Positions 20,601 through 32,304 of a stretch of DNA of 64,000 nucleotides are shown one piece after another. The stretch covers positions 10,310,001 through 10,374,000 of the forward strand of contig CM036626.1 in the NCBI GenBank assembly GCA_020746105.1, given 5' to 3'. The stretch is from Trogon surrucura (Eukaryota > Chordata > Aves > Trogoniformes > Trogonidae). The notes beneath the pieces are model-generated. The model searched no databases. It saw nothing but the letters and a program-made list of their open reading frames with translations, and had not been told where the DNA came from. The position numbers and the translations under genes are program-made. The stretch's first letter is position 1. Every line of letters begins with the position of its first letter.

Positions 20601-23600
20601 AAAATTCCAATGTAGATAGCTCAATTGAGATACCCAAACCACTGATTAAATAGAATTGCCCTAGATACATCAAAAGAAGTAAGCTTAGCTTCCCCACTAG
20701 GCATAAGTCCAATATTGCAATGCACAAAATTCTTTCCAACATCATTATCAGGACAGGAGAGGTTAACTGAATCTCTGTACTGCCTTGCGTGAAATGTTTT
20801 GAATCCTGAACTCCTGTTATGACTCACACCCCTATTTCTCCAATTTGTTCACCCAGGCACTCCAAGAACATCGCTTTTTCCTGTGCGTTTATGGCAATAC
20901 TTATTAAGATATCTAAAATACTTTATAATACTGTAACTTTAATCAGCCATGCCCTTAGCTGGCGGTATTACAGCAATGCTTTCTCCATAACTGGGGTCCT
21001 GATTTCTGGCTCTGATAAGACAGACCTTCTGTATAGCATGTACTTGTGTAACACCAAGAGGCAGTGACTAAACCCTGATCTTGTCAAAGAACAACAACAA
21101 AACTTCAACAGGACCAGCATTTCATCCCGTATCTTCAAGTAAAGCCTTGATATTCCAAGCAGAACCAATGTGTAACCTGTAGTTTTGCAGTGATAGCAGT
21201 GCTATTGATTCACAAAAAGCTCTCTCATAAAGCTATCTTCTGTTTGCTAAAGTGTGTCGCGAGCGGAAAAAATTATGACAAATCATGGTAAAATGATGCA
21301 GATCGGCAAACAAGGCCAGGCAGGTACTTGCCACTGTGAGCAAATGCAATATTGGCAGTTGAAACATATGCAAGAAGAATGAAGAGGTCTGTCGTCCTTC
21401 CCCGAAGGATGCCGTGTTGGCTACTGCTGGCCAGAGAACTCCAGACTGGGTTGATAATGGGTGCTTCTCAGCTGACAGCCTACAAATTACACTGGTTTGT
21501 GGTGAACCAGCAGGTCAGTGTTTCAGCAAGACTGAAAGGCCCACAGCTGATACAAGGTTAAAGTCTCATTTTAACATCTAAATGCTTCCCACCTGTTTTC
21601 TTCCTGCCTTTCTTAAGGTTTTTGAAGTCTCCAACATATTTTTTTATGTAACATCCCTCTACATCACCCCTACCTCCCAAAATGGTTATTTTTCATGCCC
21701 TACTTGTTTTACTGTGGGTTATCTAACAGGAATCTGTAAAAAATAATAGAGCTAACTAAGCTGAACATGTTTTTATTTCTAGGGATTAAAAACTAGCTTT
21801 CACTTATATGGTCCCGTTTTAATCATTAAACTATTGACCTGGAACCATTGTTTAGAGAAATACAAACAACAGTGTTGACACATTAAGGAAAAAAATTGCT
21901 TATCATGGAAATATTGATGCCAATTTCCCCTAAGTCCCTATGTATGTGGTCTAGTAATCACATGGACTTATTTGTGTAAAAATCGTTGCCAGCTTGATTG
22001 TAATGGGCACCATGTGGAAGATGACCAGGACTAGAAACCATCTCTATTAACCTTCTGAGAGAGCCTTTACACCTTTGCAGAGACAGCTTTTGGCACGGAG
22101 CATTAATTTCATCTAGAATTTTATGAAGCATTAGCAAAAATACCTTTCATGCTAAAAACACCTTGGACCTATATTAGGGAATGGAAGAGTACTAACAAGC
22201 GGAGGCTGTCTGGTTTTCAAGTCGTCAAATCTTAAAGAGTGCTGGAGCCCTTTAGTCTAGCTGGAATGTTCTGACAGTAGTAAACAAAAATATTGCCATG
22301 GACATTGGACTTCCGCATGTGCACGGGCTGTTGTTTTTCAAATCAATGTTTGGATATTCAATTCAAATAACCTCATGCACACAATGACAGAGTTACAGTC
22401 TTTGCATGTACATGGCCGTGTACTGGTGTGGTGCACATGAAGTGGGAGCTGAGCTTTGCTTGTAATTGTGTAACTTTTTCACGCAAATGAAATGTAATTC
22501 ATTAATATTTTTGCATACAGTAATTATCACATGCCTACTTGAAAAGAAAATGCTGTACATGTAAAAATATGCTTTTGATCCTGGAATAGAACTGAATTCT
22601 GTTTATCTTATAGATATTTGCAGCTAGCTGAATAACTCTTCAAGTCTTTCACTTTTATCTCTTGATGACATCAGTTTTTAAATACAAACTGCTTGTAAAT
22701 TATCTTTTGAGCTATCATCTTTTTCTTTTTTGGAATTCTTTGCAGCAGCAGAAATTCATCAAGTAAATTCTCTTCCTGGCTTTAAAACTGAAGCTGAAAC
22801 CTGAGCTGTTCTCTTTGGTATACAGTGAACAAGCTTTGATTTGATTTTTATTGTATTTCATTCAAACCTTATTATAAAACATCTCCCAGGGACACTTGCA
22901 TGAGAAACGCTTTGCAAGTAAAGGCAGCATTTTACTTCCAGTAACCCATTTTTAAAGGTTATTATAACATTTTTATCATGTTTGCTTATCTCCATAATAT
23001 ACCACTGTATGGCAGACAACTGCAGATGTCAGGTAATAGAGCTAGATGTCTCTGTAGGTTTTTCTAATGGATTTTCCCGTCCTACAAAAGGGTTTTACCG
23101 TGTCATTAACCCAGTGACCAGCACTTCTGCAGTCTGACTGTGAGCTGTCCCCAGGCAGCTATATTTCCACTGTTCTTTGACTCCAGTTTTGTCTCAGCTC
23201 TTTTATTGACTTGAAATTTGGTGTAGATTTTTTAACAAATGCCCCTCAAAAACCTGCTATAATTTAAATGAAGCAGATGATCTTTGTGGATGGTTCAACA
23301 GTGAATTTTATGTTATTTCTATACTGTTACTCCCAGCGGCCGGTTCCTGCTCTAGAATTGATCCACCCCTATTTTTCAGTGGGACAACAGTGACTTTCAG
23401 CAGCTGGGTAATTTCAGCTTTGTGTTCAGGTTGCGAATACAAAGTGTTCTCTTGATAACTTCCCTTCTAAAAACTGCATTTTAAATCCAGCCTAGATATA
23501 AATCACTCACAACATATCACTTCTTTTTAACAGACTTTGATTAACCATCGTCTCTTGATCTCAGAGAAGGCTTTTGAAAATACTAACAGGATGACAGGAT

Positions 23601-26600
23601 TGGTTTGATCCTGCTCCTATTACAATCATTGGCCAAAAATCCTGCTGGGTCACATCCTCGGAGTGGATCGCATCCCTGCGGACCTCCTAATGCACTTTAT
23701 AAAATGGATCCCGTAAATCCAATAACAACAGAAATATGATTAAATACACAGTGCACAGATGGTTCCTAAAAAAACCCGAGCTACAGCTTCACTTTGAATT
23801 TCTGCTTATAAAGATTTACTTTTTGTATAAAAACTAACCCTGTAAGTCTTTGTCAATATTTAACTATCTTAGCTGGGAAAATAAAACAGTAACTACAAGG
23901 TGATCTGTGCAATATAGTAATTCAAGCACATTCAAATCTTCCTTAAATGCAAGTGAGCAGAACCCCGGCCAACTGAAAAGAGCAAGAGAATAGTTAACAC
24001 ATCTTGAGTTTTATAGACTTGCCGAGTGGCTTAGCAGTCTTTACTGAACACTTCTGTTACAGCGGCTTGCCTGAAATAAGAAACAAAGAAATCAGACTGA
24101 GCTGCCTGGGACAGCAGCACTAGTACAGAGAATTTCCTGGTGAGATAACTGTTGTTTTGTGCATCAGATGACTGCTCCATGCTGCAACAGTGAGCAGGGG
24201 TGGATTCTTGATCCATTTTGAAAAGTACTTAACGAAAACCTTTGGGGAGGTTTTCTCAGCTATGAATACTGGAAAGAGGGTAAGCTTCCTATCCCATGGT
24301 TTTGTTCATAGGCTATTTGGCATCTTTGTGCAAGAGCATGAGAAGCCATCAAGCACTAAGCTATTAACACATGAGTCATGACAAGGCTTTGCAGCAATTA
24401 TCAATCTCTGTGTAGTCTATTTGTCCCCTTAAAGCGCTCCAAAGAGGAGGCTTTACGGTGGGCTAACTGCAGAGGTGGATGCTGGTGCATTAAGGCACAT
24501 TTTGATGAGTGAATTGTCGAGTGGCAGTGCTGGCACAAGCAGCTGCCACACCACACACCCATTAGCCAGCACTTAGGCCTCTCTCTCTGGGCTCTCTTTG
24601 TGCTGTGCCAGTACAGGAAATTTTGTAGTTTTGTGGCAACACGGATTAGGAAACAATCTGGCTGCAAAAGACTTAAGCTCTGCTTCCGAACTACAGATTT
24701 AGTCTTTTTCATACTTGTTTATGAGCTCTGACATGAGGAAATACCTTCGCTTTAGCTGAGACTGAAAATTAATGACCACTGAGCATGTGACAGCTTGGGC
24801 TTCAGCATGGGCTGTCCGAGCCAGCTAGAGATCACACCGAATTGCTAGGGCAGCTGACACCTGGACTGTTGAATCTTCATTACTGATCATTAGATCTAGC
24901 TTGCGTACATCTGTCCAGCTTAAAATCACCTCTCACAACTCTGGTGTGGCTAACATACTCCTAAGTGTGGGTGTGTCCCAGCTGACAGAAGAGAAGCTGG
25001 AATCTATCAGACACTTTTCAAGGCCACTTTTCTTCTATATTTTCTAACCTTTTCTTGTGCAGTTTGTATTGTTATAGGCTGTTTAATTCGCTAAGTGGGC
25101 AGCACAACCTTAAAAGGCATCACTACTAAAAGGTGCTGCAAGGAATAAGTACATTAGCAACCCTTTAAACTTTGCATTTTCTGCATATAAGCTAGAATTT
25201 AGGACTTAACTGCAAACTAGAAAGACTTGTCCTGTGACTAGCACGTGGCTTAGCACAGTTCTGTGGGACAAAACACATGTAGAATCCTTTGCTCTTATCC
25301 TTCTTAAAGGCAGAAAGGAAGACAGAGCCCATGCCACCAGCTGTCACAGAGTATGATATTCACCATTGCAATTTTAATCTTGGTTATTTAAGAGGACTAT
25401 GGATTTAGGGATGTCATTATTTCTGAATGGATTAGTCATAGCCATCTCTTCATATATAACTTAGCAAGATCAGTCCTTCCATTGGTTTGCCTTCTGATAA
25501 AAGCTTGGAAAAGAGTGTTTGTGTGGGGGACATGGCTAGGTAGATGCTGCTCCATTTGGGGTGATCGTCACTGTGATCAAGAGTAGAATTCAAACATTAT
25601 TTCAGAGGGGTCTTACAGACATAGCAGTCTGAGCATATAGGTTTTCATTCTGGGAGCATGTAGAAAAATATACGTAAATGGTAGACCCTGCAACTTCTGA
25701 TATGACATTTGGGAACTAAATTAAATGTAAGCTTTCTTCCTGTAGGATTTGAACTGAACTTTAAATAAAGAACTGCTCCCTCTGCTTTTAATGAAGTATT
25801 GTCACAGTGAATTAACCGAGATTGGGGGCAGAATGAAGAGAAAATGGAACAGACACATCTGAAATGGTTTTAAAGATGAGGCTGGTTTGAGAGTTCCCTT
25901 CTTTTCATCACTGCCTCGATTTGACTTCTTTTAAATCTTTGTGGTATCCCTCCCTCTTACAGGTGTAGGGAAAACTAGCACAAAATTCCTTTGCCTGGTA
26001 TCTTTAACACTGTTAAGAGGAATCCTCTGGAGACTGGAAGGTGAATATTACAGGTCGTTTAGACCTTAACCTTGCTATTCAGGGTCCCAGCAGGGAGGCC
26101 AGCCATGTTTTTTTGGAGTGGCTTTTGTACTGCTGTTGTTTGTGAGTTTGGGTGGTTTTGTCTGGGGTTTTTTTTTTTCAGCAAATTGATTTTCTGTCCA
26201 CTAGATATGGGGTTGCCATATAGTAACATGCTTAGCAGTGGCCAGTAGACAGCCACCTACAGGGAACAACTTTCAGCAGCTCTTGACCTACCTTATAGTT
26301 GATGTCATGGCTAGAAAGAAAGGGCCAGATCTCCACTACCAGTTTCTCACATCTCATCTTTCACTTCCTTGCCAGTTCATCCTCACCAAAAGGGTGAAAC
26401 CCTAAAACTGTGATCCTCCCTGAGTGGAGAGAGACTTTGTGCTAGGTCTACAGTCTGAGCATCTTCTCACACCTTTGTTCAATCACAAAAAATAGTTATG
26501 CTTGACTCATGCTAGTGTGTGTGACAGAAGAATCTGTCCTATTTTTTATTTTTGTTGTGTAACTCTTTCTGAACCTTTTTTTAAAGGTTTCCAACCAGCT

Positions 26601-26960
26601 GTTGCATAAAGGCTTCTAAAAGGAAGCAAAGCAATTAGGCAGCTTTCTGATCAGTGCTGTCCAGCAAAAGAACTACATTTATATATTTTGTCATTTTTTG
26701 GGGGCTTTTTAACCCCAGGGGAATGCCAGTATATCTCTGCTTAGTAACAAACATTCTTTACTCTACAAAACTTGTCTTAACCTAAAAGATTTTTGGAATC
26801 TCTGGCCTTATGTGTTATAAATTACCTATCAGTAAATATTGTAAATTACTTGTCAGTTCAATGAAGATTATTTACTCATACACAGTGCTGGGGAAGGCGA
26901 CACAATCCCTAGTGTCAATTCAGTTACTCAGCAAGTAGATGCCACATTGTTTACAACTTA
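17650..26960. other. Intergenic desert between SEC61A1 and KBTBD12, left part
   Basis: About 9.3 kb of AT-leaning unique sequence. The longest frame (121 codons, plus strand, 19,580-19,945) has no recognisable motif. A small tandem run of three CATGTAGA-like units sits at 19,981-20,005. I see no exon, structured RNA or clear transposon. Distal regulatory elements cannot be excluded without cross-species alignment. Confidence 0.5.
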
Positions 26961-26965
26961 GCAAT

Positions 26966-27275
26966 ATCATAGAAGCTTAAGAGGGTCCAATGTTGGAGAA
27001 TCTACTGCTTCCCTGGAGAGATTATTCCAATGGCTGAGTGCCCTCATTATGAAAAATCTGTGTCCAATTGGAATGTCCCCAGGAGTAACTTGTACCCATT
27101 ACCCTTCATCTTTTCTGTGTGACTTCTTGTGAACAGGAGTCTCCTTCTTCTTTGTATCCACCCTTTAAATACTGAAACATGGTGATAAGTTCTCCTCTAA
27201 GCCTTCTTTTCTCAAGACTGAACAAGTCCAGTTCTCTCAGCCTTTCCTCATATGGCAGTTTTCCCATATCCTAAT
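26966..27275 (-). mobile_element. CR1 LINE fragment, old and diverged
   Basis: Read on the minus strand, the 3' region of CR1 is recognisable: plus-strand text includes 'attccaatggctgagtgcc', 'ttctcctctaagccttc' and 'ctgaacaagtccagttctc', all reverse-strand CR1 signatures. It is well diverged and carries indels, so it is an older insertion than the copy at 30.2 kb. Confidence 0.8.
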
Positions 27276-30180
27276 ACCCCAAACCCCTCTTACACGTATT
27301 CTGTAGGTGATTCCTTGGACACAACAGTGCCTTTTAATGGCTAATCAAATGCATCACAGATTCGTTATGGGAATCCCTGGAGAGTTGAAGCTTTCCTATC
27401 AAAGCTGTGTTAGATCATCTAAATTCAGGTCTCGGTTACCCAGTAAATCTACTACACTTCTGTAAAGCACCTTCTCTTTTTTCGCTTCGTAGCAACTGCA
27501 GCTATCTAAGAGGCATAATTTATTAAATCAAATCTGTTTTGAGAAAAATACAGTTCACTCATTCTTCTAATTACTACTGTTCAAATTTAGCCTCAATTAG
27601 TGACCTCTCAATTTGCTGTGATTAGTTCTGCCTGTGTAGAAGCGTGACGAGCTAGGAAGGCACAAGCAATAAACCTTACATTTCTTCTTCTACTTAACAT
27701 ATTACACAATTAGATATTTTTTGTTGCTTTTCTATGAAGCAGTAAACAAAATATCCTTGTTAGCTGCAAACATGCAGTCTCTCCTTTCCCAGGAAGGCTC
27801 AGTTTCTGAATGCTACGGACAGACGGTGTTACCAAAAGCACTTTTTGATCTCTGGGTCTCAACATAACATTACAGATATATGCCAGCCTCTCCCTCTAAA
27901 AACACAGCAAGGCAGACCCATAAAATGAGTAGAATTGTGTTATTATAATGATTTTACATGGGTAAACCTAGATGCAGAGACCAGATGCCCAAAACTAGTA
28001 AACAGAGTAATTGAACTGGAAACAAATGCGGGGTTCAGATTTCCAATCTGTGCTCTAGTTACGAGACATCTCCCTGCGATCCTCCTCCTCATGCTGGAAA
28101 GCCTGGAAAAGCCTTTTGAATGGGTATCATAGCTTTTTATGTTAGGATTCAGCAGTTGTTTCAGCCACATTTGAAAAGAATGAGTCAGGAATTTGTGTAT
28201 GTGGGAAGTGGTTTCCTCTCACATTACTGTACGTATGGACGAAATACATTTCCTCTACTGTGAGGCTGCTGAATGAGAAAATGAAGTAGTGCAGCTGACT
28301 GGCACTTCAGTGGCTGTACTTCGAGCCTGATAATGAAAAGCCAGTGGCCTCGGGAGGCCAGTTTGGGTAATACATTTTGTAGAAAAGCTCCTGAAGTCAC
28401 TTGCATTCTTATAAAGAATGACTAGAAAAGGACAAAACGGAGAAAAAAATACCAGTACTAAAACCTGACAAATTGGAGACCAGGCTTTTTAGTGAAACCT
28501 GCCTTGCCTGGAGAGAATCTGGCTTTAAGATGGGAGCTGTAATGCAATAATGAAGATGCCTCCCTCTGTGCTTCAGACAGTTTTTGTAGCAACTAATGTT
28601 CAGGAGTCAGAAATAATGATAATGGCTTGTGCCTGCAATCATTACAGCTATGGCACACACAGTATGTAAGGCAGTTAATGTCAAACTTACCAGCGCCATG
28701 CAGTGAGACAGCAGCAAGACTAAGCAGAATGCAGGTCACCTGCCTCCCAACCCTGGCTGTAGCCAGAGGACCAGCGAAGCTGCAGGTTTTGTTTGCAATA
28801 AGGCTGAACCACAGAATTTGGAGGCTTAAAGATGAGTGTCCTCAAATCCAGTGAGCTGATGTAGTCTTCCTTTTGCCCTTCAAAGCTGTGGTGGAGCGAT
28901 AGGCTTCTGCGAAGTCAGGTGCCTGGTGACCACCCCAAGTGGCTGTTCCAATCTTCTGGGGACCTGAAGGGGAAAAAAAAAAAGGACTTTAAGGGCTGGT
29001 CAAACAAGTGGGCTGAGGCAGACATGGCATTAGGGGGAGAGAAACAAATCAAACTTGCACAAAGCTTTCAAGAGGACTCGGAGCTTCTGAGGGGAATGCT
29101 GCAGCCAGCAAAAAATTGGAAAAGGAAGGAGACGTAGGTGAGGACTAAAAGACTGCCCCAGCCATTCCACAGCTCAGGGAGGAATTTAAAGTTGTTTTTT
29201 TCACTTGAAGCCTGGAATAGTTGTATGTATTTAAAGACCAGCACTTTTTCGGAAGTACTTTGGTGAACTGTGCAGAAGACAGAGTTGCCAGGTATGTGTT
29301 AAAAAAAGGATCTTAGTTCTATCATTAAAGAACTTCTAAAAATAACTTTATAAATAGGTATATAAAATACATAGGAGTATAGAGTCTGGAAGACTTCAAT
29401 GCATTTGCATTTGAAGGTAATTTCTTCTGGCGAGGCAGGCTGGCCTGTCAGGAGCCACCGCTCTGCACCGCACGGGTTCTCTCTGCTCTGGCAGCACAAA
29501 CAGGGAGCCCCTGCACAGCCTTCGCTGTGGCTGCAGTCACCGGCCATTAGTAAATCATTCCCTCAGACTCCCAGGCAGGGCAGTAAACGCAGAGGAGACA
29601 TTTGCCAAGAAAAGAAGGGAAGTGTACTTCCGCGGACATTCTGTGTGTATTTTAGCCATTTCCCAACATTTCCTTTGCTTTCAACCTCTGCATGTCAAAT
29701 GGCAGTAAATTGCAAATGTACCAGTTCCAGCTGAGGACAACCGGAGGTGAAAGAGCTTTTCTTTGAAGCTGAAGCCTGAGTCCACTTGAAACACTGTAGG
29801 GAGAGCCACAGAAATTTGCAAAAGAGTAACTGAAATTCTGACCTGGTGTTTTGAGGCGTTGTTATTCATGAAACAAATTTTCAGAGGAGTTACACGATCC
29901 ATTAGGGGAGCAGCCTGTGAAAGAAGCCGTCACTGCAGCTAAGAAGCAATCACTAGGTAAACAGCTTATTACAGGAATGTCATTGTCTTCTAGATCAGCA
30001 GAAAAACAATACGGCTTTTCATGAATACATTTTAACACTAAAAAAATATTTTATTCTAGCATGTGTTTTTGTTGCTTTTCAGGTGATCAAGGATCTCATT
30101 ACGTATTTCAAGATGAAAAAATACTAGATGGATGTTCGAGGCCAAATCCTTTTACACCTGAACTCTCCCTAGGAAGAGAT
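27276..30180. other. Intergenic, no gene seen
   Basis: Unique sequence. A short stretch at about 27,960-28,080 faintly resembles a MIR/CORE-type ancient SINE (GCCCAA, ACTAGTAA, GTGCTCTAGTTAC in the right order), but the match is weak. No exon recognised. Confidence 0.45.
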
Positions 30181-30185
30181 GGGGC

Positions 30186-31032
30186 TGCACAGAAGGCTGT
30201 GCAGCCATTCAGAGAGACCTAGACAGGCTGGAGGGCTGGGCGGGGAGAAATCTTATGAAGTTTAATAAGGGCAAGTGTAGAGTTTTGCACTTGGGAAAAA
30301 ATAACCCCATGTGCCAATATAGGTTGGGGACTGCCCTGCTGGAGAGCAGCGCAGGGGAAAGGGACCTGGGGGTTCTAGTGGACAGCAGGATGACCATGAG
30401 CCAGCAATGTGCCCTCGTGGCCAAGAAGGCCAATGGCATCCTGGGGTGTATTAGAAGGGGAGTAGCAAGTAGGTCAAGAGAGGTCCTCCTGCCCCTCTAC
30501 TCTGCCCTGGTGAGGCCACATCTGGAATATTGTGTCCAGTTCTGGGCCCCTCAGTTCAGGAAGGACAGGGAGCTGCTTGAGAGAGTCCAGCATAGAGCCA
30601 CAAAGATGGTGAAGGGAGTGGAGCATCTCCCTTATGAGGAAAGGCTGAAGGAGCTGGATCTCTTTAGCTTGGAGAAGAGGAGGCTGAGGGGTGACCTCAT
30701 TAATGTTTATAAATATGTCAAGGGGGAATGTCAGGAGGACGGAGCCAGGCTCTTTTCAGCGGCGTCCACTGACAAGACAAGGGGCAATGGGTGGAAGCTG
30801 GAACACAGGAGGTTCCAGAAAAATATGAGGAAAAACTTTTTTACTGTGAGGGTGACCGAGCACTGGAACAGGCTGCCCAGGGAGGTTGTGGAATCTCCTT
30901 CTCTTGAGACATTCAAAACCCACCTGGACACGTTCCTGTGCGCTCTAGTGTAGGTGATCCTGCTCTGGCGGGGGTGTTGGACTAGATGATCTTTAAGGTC
31001 CCTTCCAACCTTTAACATTCTGTGATTCTGTG
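30186..31032 (+). mobile_element. CR1 LINE, 5'-truncated, relatively young
   Basis: Plus-strand CR1 covering the end of ORF2 and the 3' UTR. It starts near 'gctgtgcagccattcagag' and ends with TTTAACATTCTGTGATTCTGTGAT, the typical CR1 tail with a short repeated octamer. 5' truncation is normal for this element. The intact frame inside (30,255-30,953) and the clean tail suggest a recent insertion compared with the other copies in the window. Confidence 0.93.
30255..30953 (+). pseudogene. CR1 ORF2 C-terminal remnant (reverse transcriptase end)
   Basis: An open frame of 232 codons inside the truncated CR1. It matches the C-terminal end of the CR1 pol protein, with family signatures such as [38 protein letters not shown] and [20 protein letters not shown]. 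The catalytic part of the reverse transcriptase and the endonuclease domain are absent because the element is 5'-truncated, so it cannot be an active protein. The first Met is internal to the original ORF and not a true start. Confidence 0.85.
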
Positions 31033-32050
31033 ATCCTTGCACCCCACCTTGGCTCTGCTGCGTGTCGTAGCATTCTGGGAGCATCACTCATCTCTGTTAC
31101 CACTCTTGGTTTTGATGCACCCTCAGCCTCTTACCTGGAGCATATTTGGGAGTGCTGGTAGAGAAGCTGACAGCTCTGTGTGCATCAAGTCAGTTTTCTG
31201 TTGGCAAATCAAGGCTTCCTGAGTGGCACAATACAGCTGGAACACAATACAGAAAGTGCCCCATAAATGCCAGTATTGCACAAATGCAAAATATAGGTGT
31301 GTTTGCCTGGTATGGGCAGGGACTGAGCCACAAACAAGCACAGCAGTGGTAGGTGAGAGTGAGTAGTCAGATGCCTGATGGTTAACATGTGAGTAGTTCC
31401 TGTGACCACATGTACAAAAGCAGGAATGAGAAATCTACAGAGATCCTTATGAAATCAGTTATACATGGACAGTTTCAAAATAAAACATTAGCTGGAGATA
31501 AAAATGGAGAGCTTCAATTAGCTTTTTATAGCATTTCATTTTTTACTTTACTCCCCGTGTGCCACATGACCAGCTACCTCTCCAACATTTTTCTTCCTAT
31601 CTGGCAGCGAGTGATGTCCTTCAGCATTTCAAGTGAAACTGAAGCGTATGACTTTCCTTAAAAATCGCCCCATTCATTTAGTCGGTAGCTTGCCAGCGCT
31701 GCTTTGTTTGCATTTTAGAATTATGGATGGTGTCAAGACAGCCTTGATTAAACGCTCGACTAACTACTGCTCAGATGGAAAGGGGCTGAAGTAAACTATT
31801 ATTTCAGTGCAACTCACAAGCCTGGAGAATGCATAGGCTGTAATATTTTATTTTTTTTTTAATCAGGATTTGTAATAGAAGAAATTAAGACTGTTAAGGA
31901 CTTTCCTAGTAATGCAAGACTACCCACGGACATATCAGATGTGCAGTATTCATATATCCTCAGAAGAATTTTGGTTGGGATCGGTACCTCTCAATAAGCA
32001 TGCTTTCTGCTTCTTCCTTCCTTCCTCAAGTCAAGCTTTCAATTCCAAAT
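31033..32050. other. Intergenic, nothing recognised
   Basis: About 1 kb of unique sequence between two CR1 copies in opposite orientation. No exon or RNA gene seen. Confidence 0.5.
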
Positions 32051-32304
32051 AGAATCATAGAACAGTTCAGGTTGGAAAAGACCCTTGGGATCATCAAGTC
32101 CAACCATTAACCCTACACTACAAGTTCACCCCTAAACCATGTCACCCAACACCACATCTAAGCGACACTTAAACACATCCAGGGATGGCGACTCAACCAC
32201 CTCCCCAGGCAGTCTGTTCCAGTGTCTGACCACTCTTCCCGTGAAGAATTTCTTCCTAATGTCCAGTCTAAACTTGCCCTGTTGCAACTTGAACCCATTC
32301 CCCC
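32051..32304 (-). mobile_element. CR1 LINE 3' fragment
   Basis: The plus strand begins AGAATCATAGAACAGTTCAG and continues 'gttggaaaagaccc', 'catcaagtccaacc' and 'ctccccaggcagtctgttcc', the reverse complement of the CR1 3' end. Only the last 250 bp or so is present, a typical 5'-truncated copy with insertion oriented to the minus strand. Confidence 0.9.
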
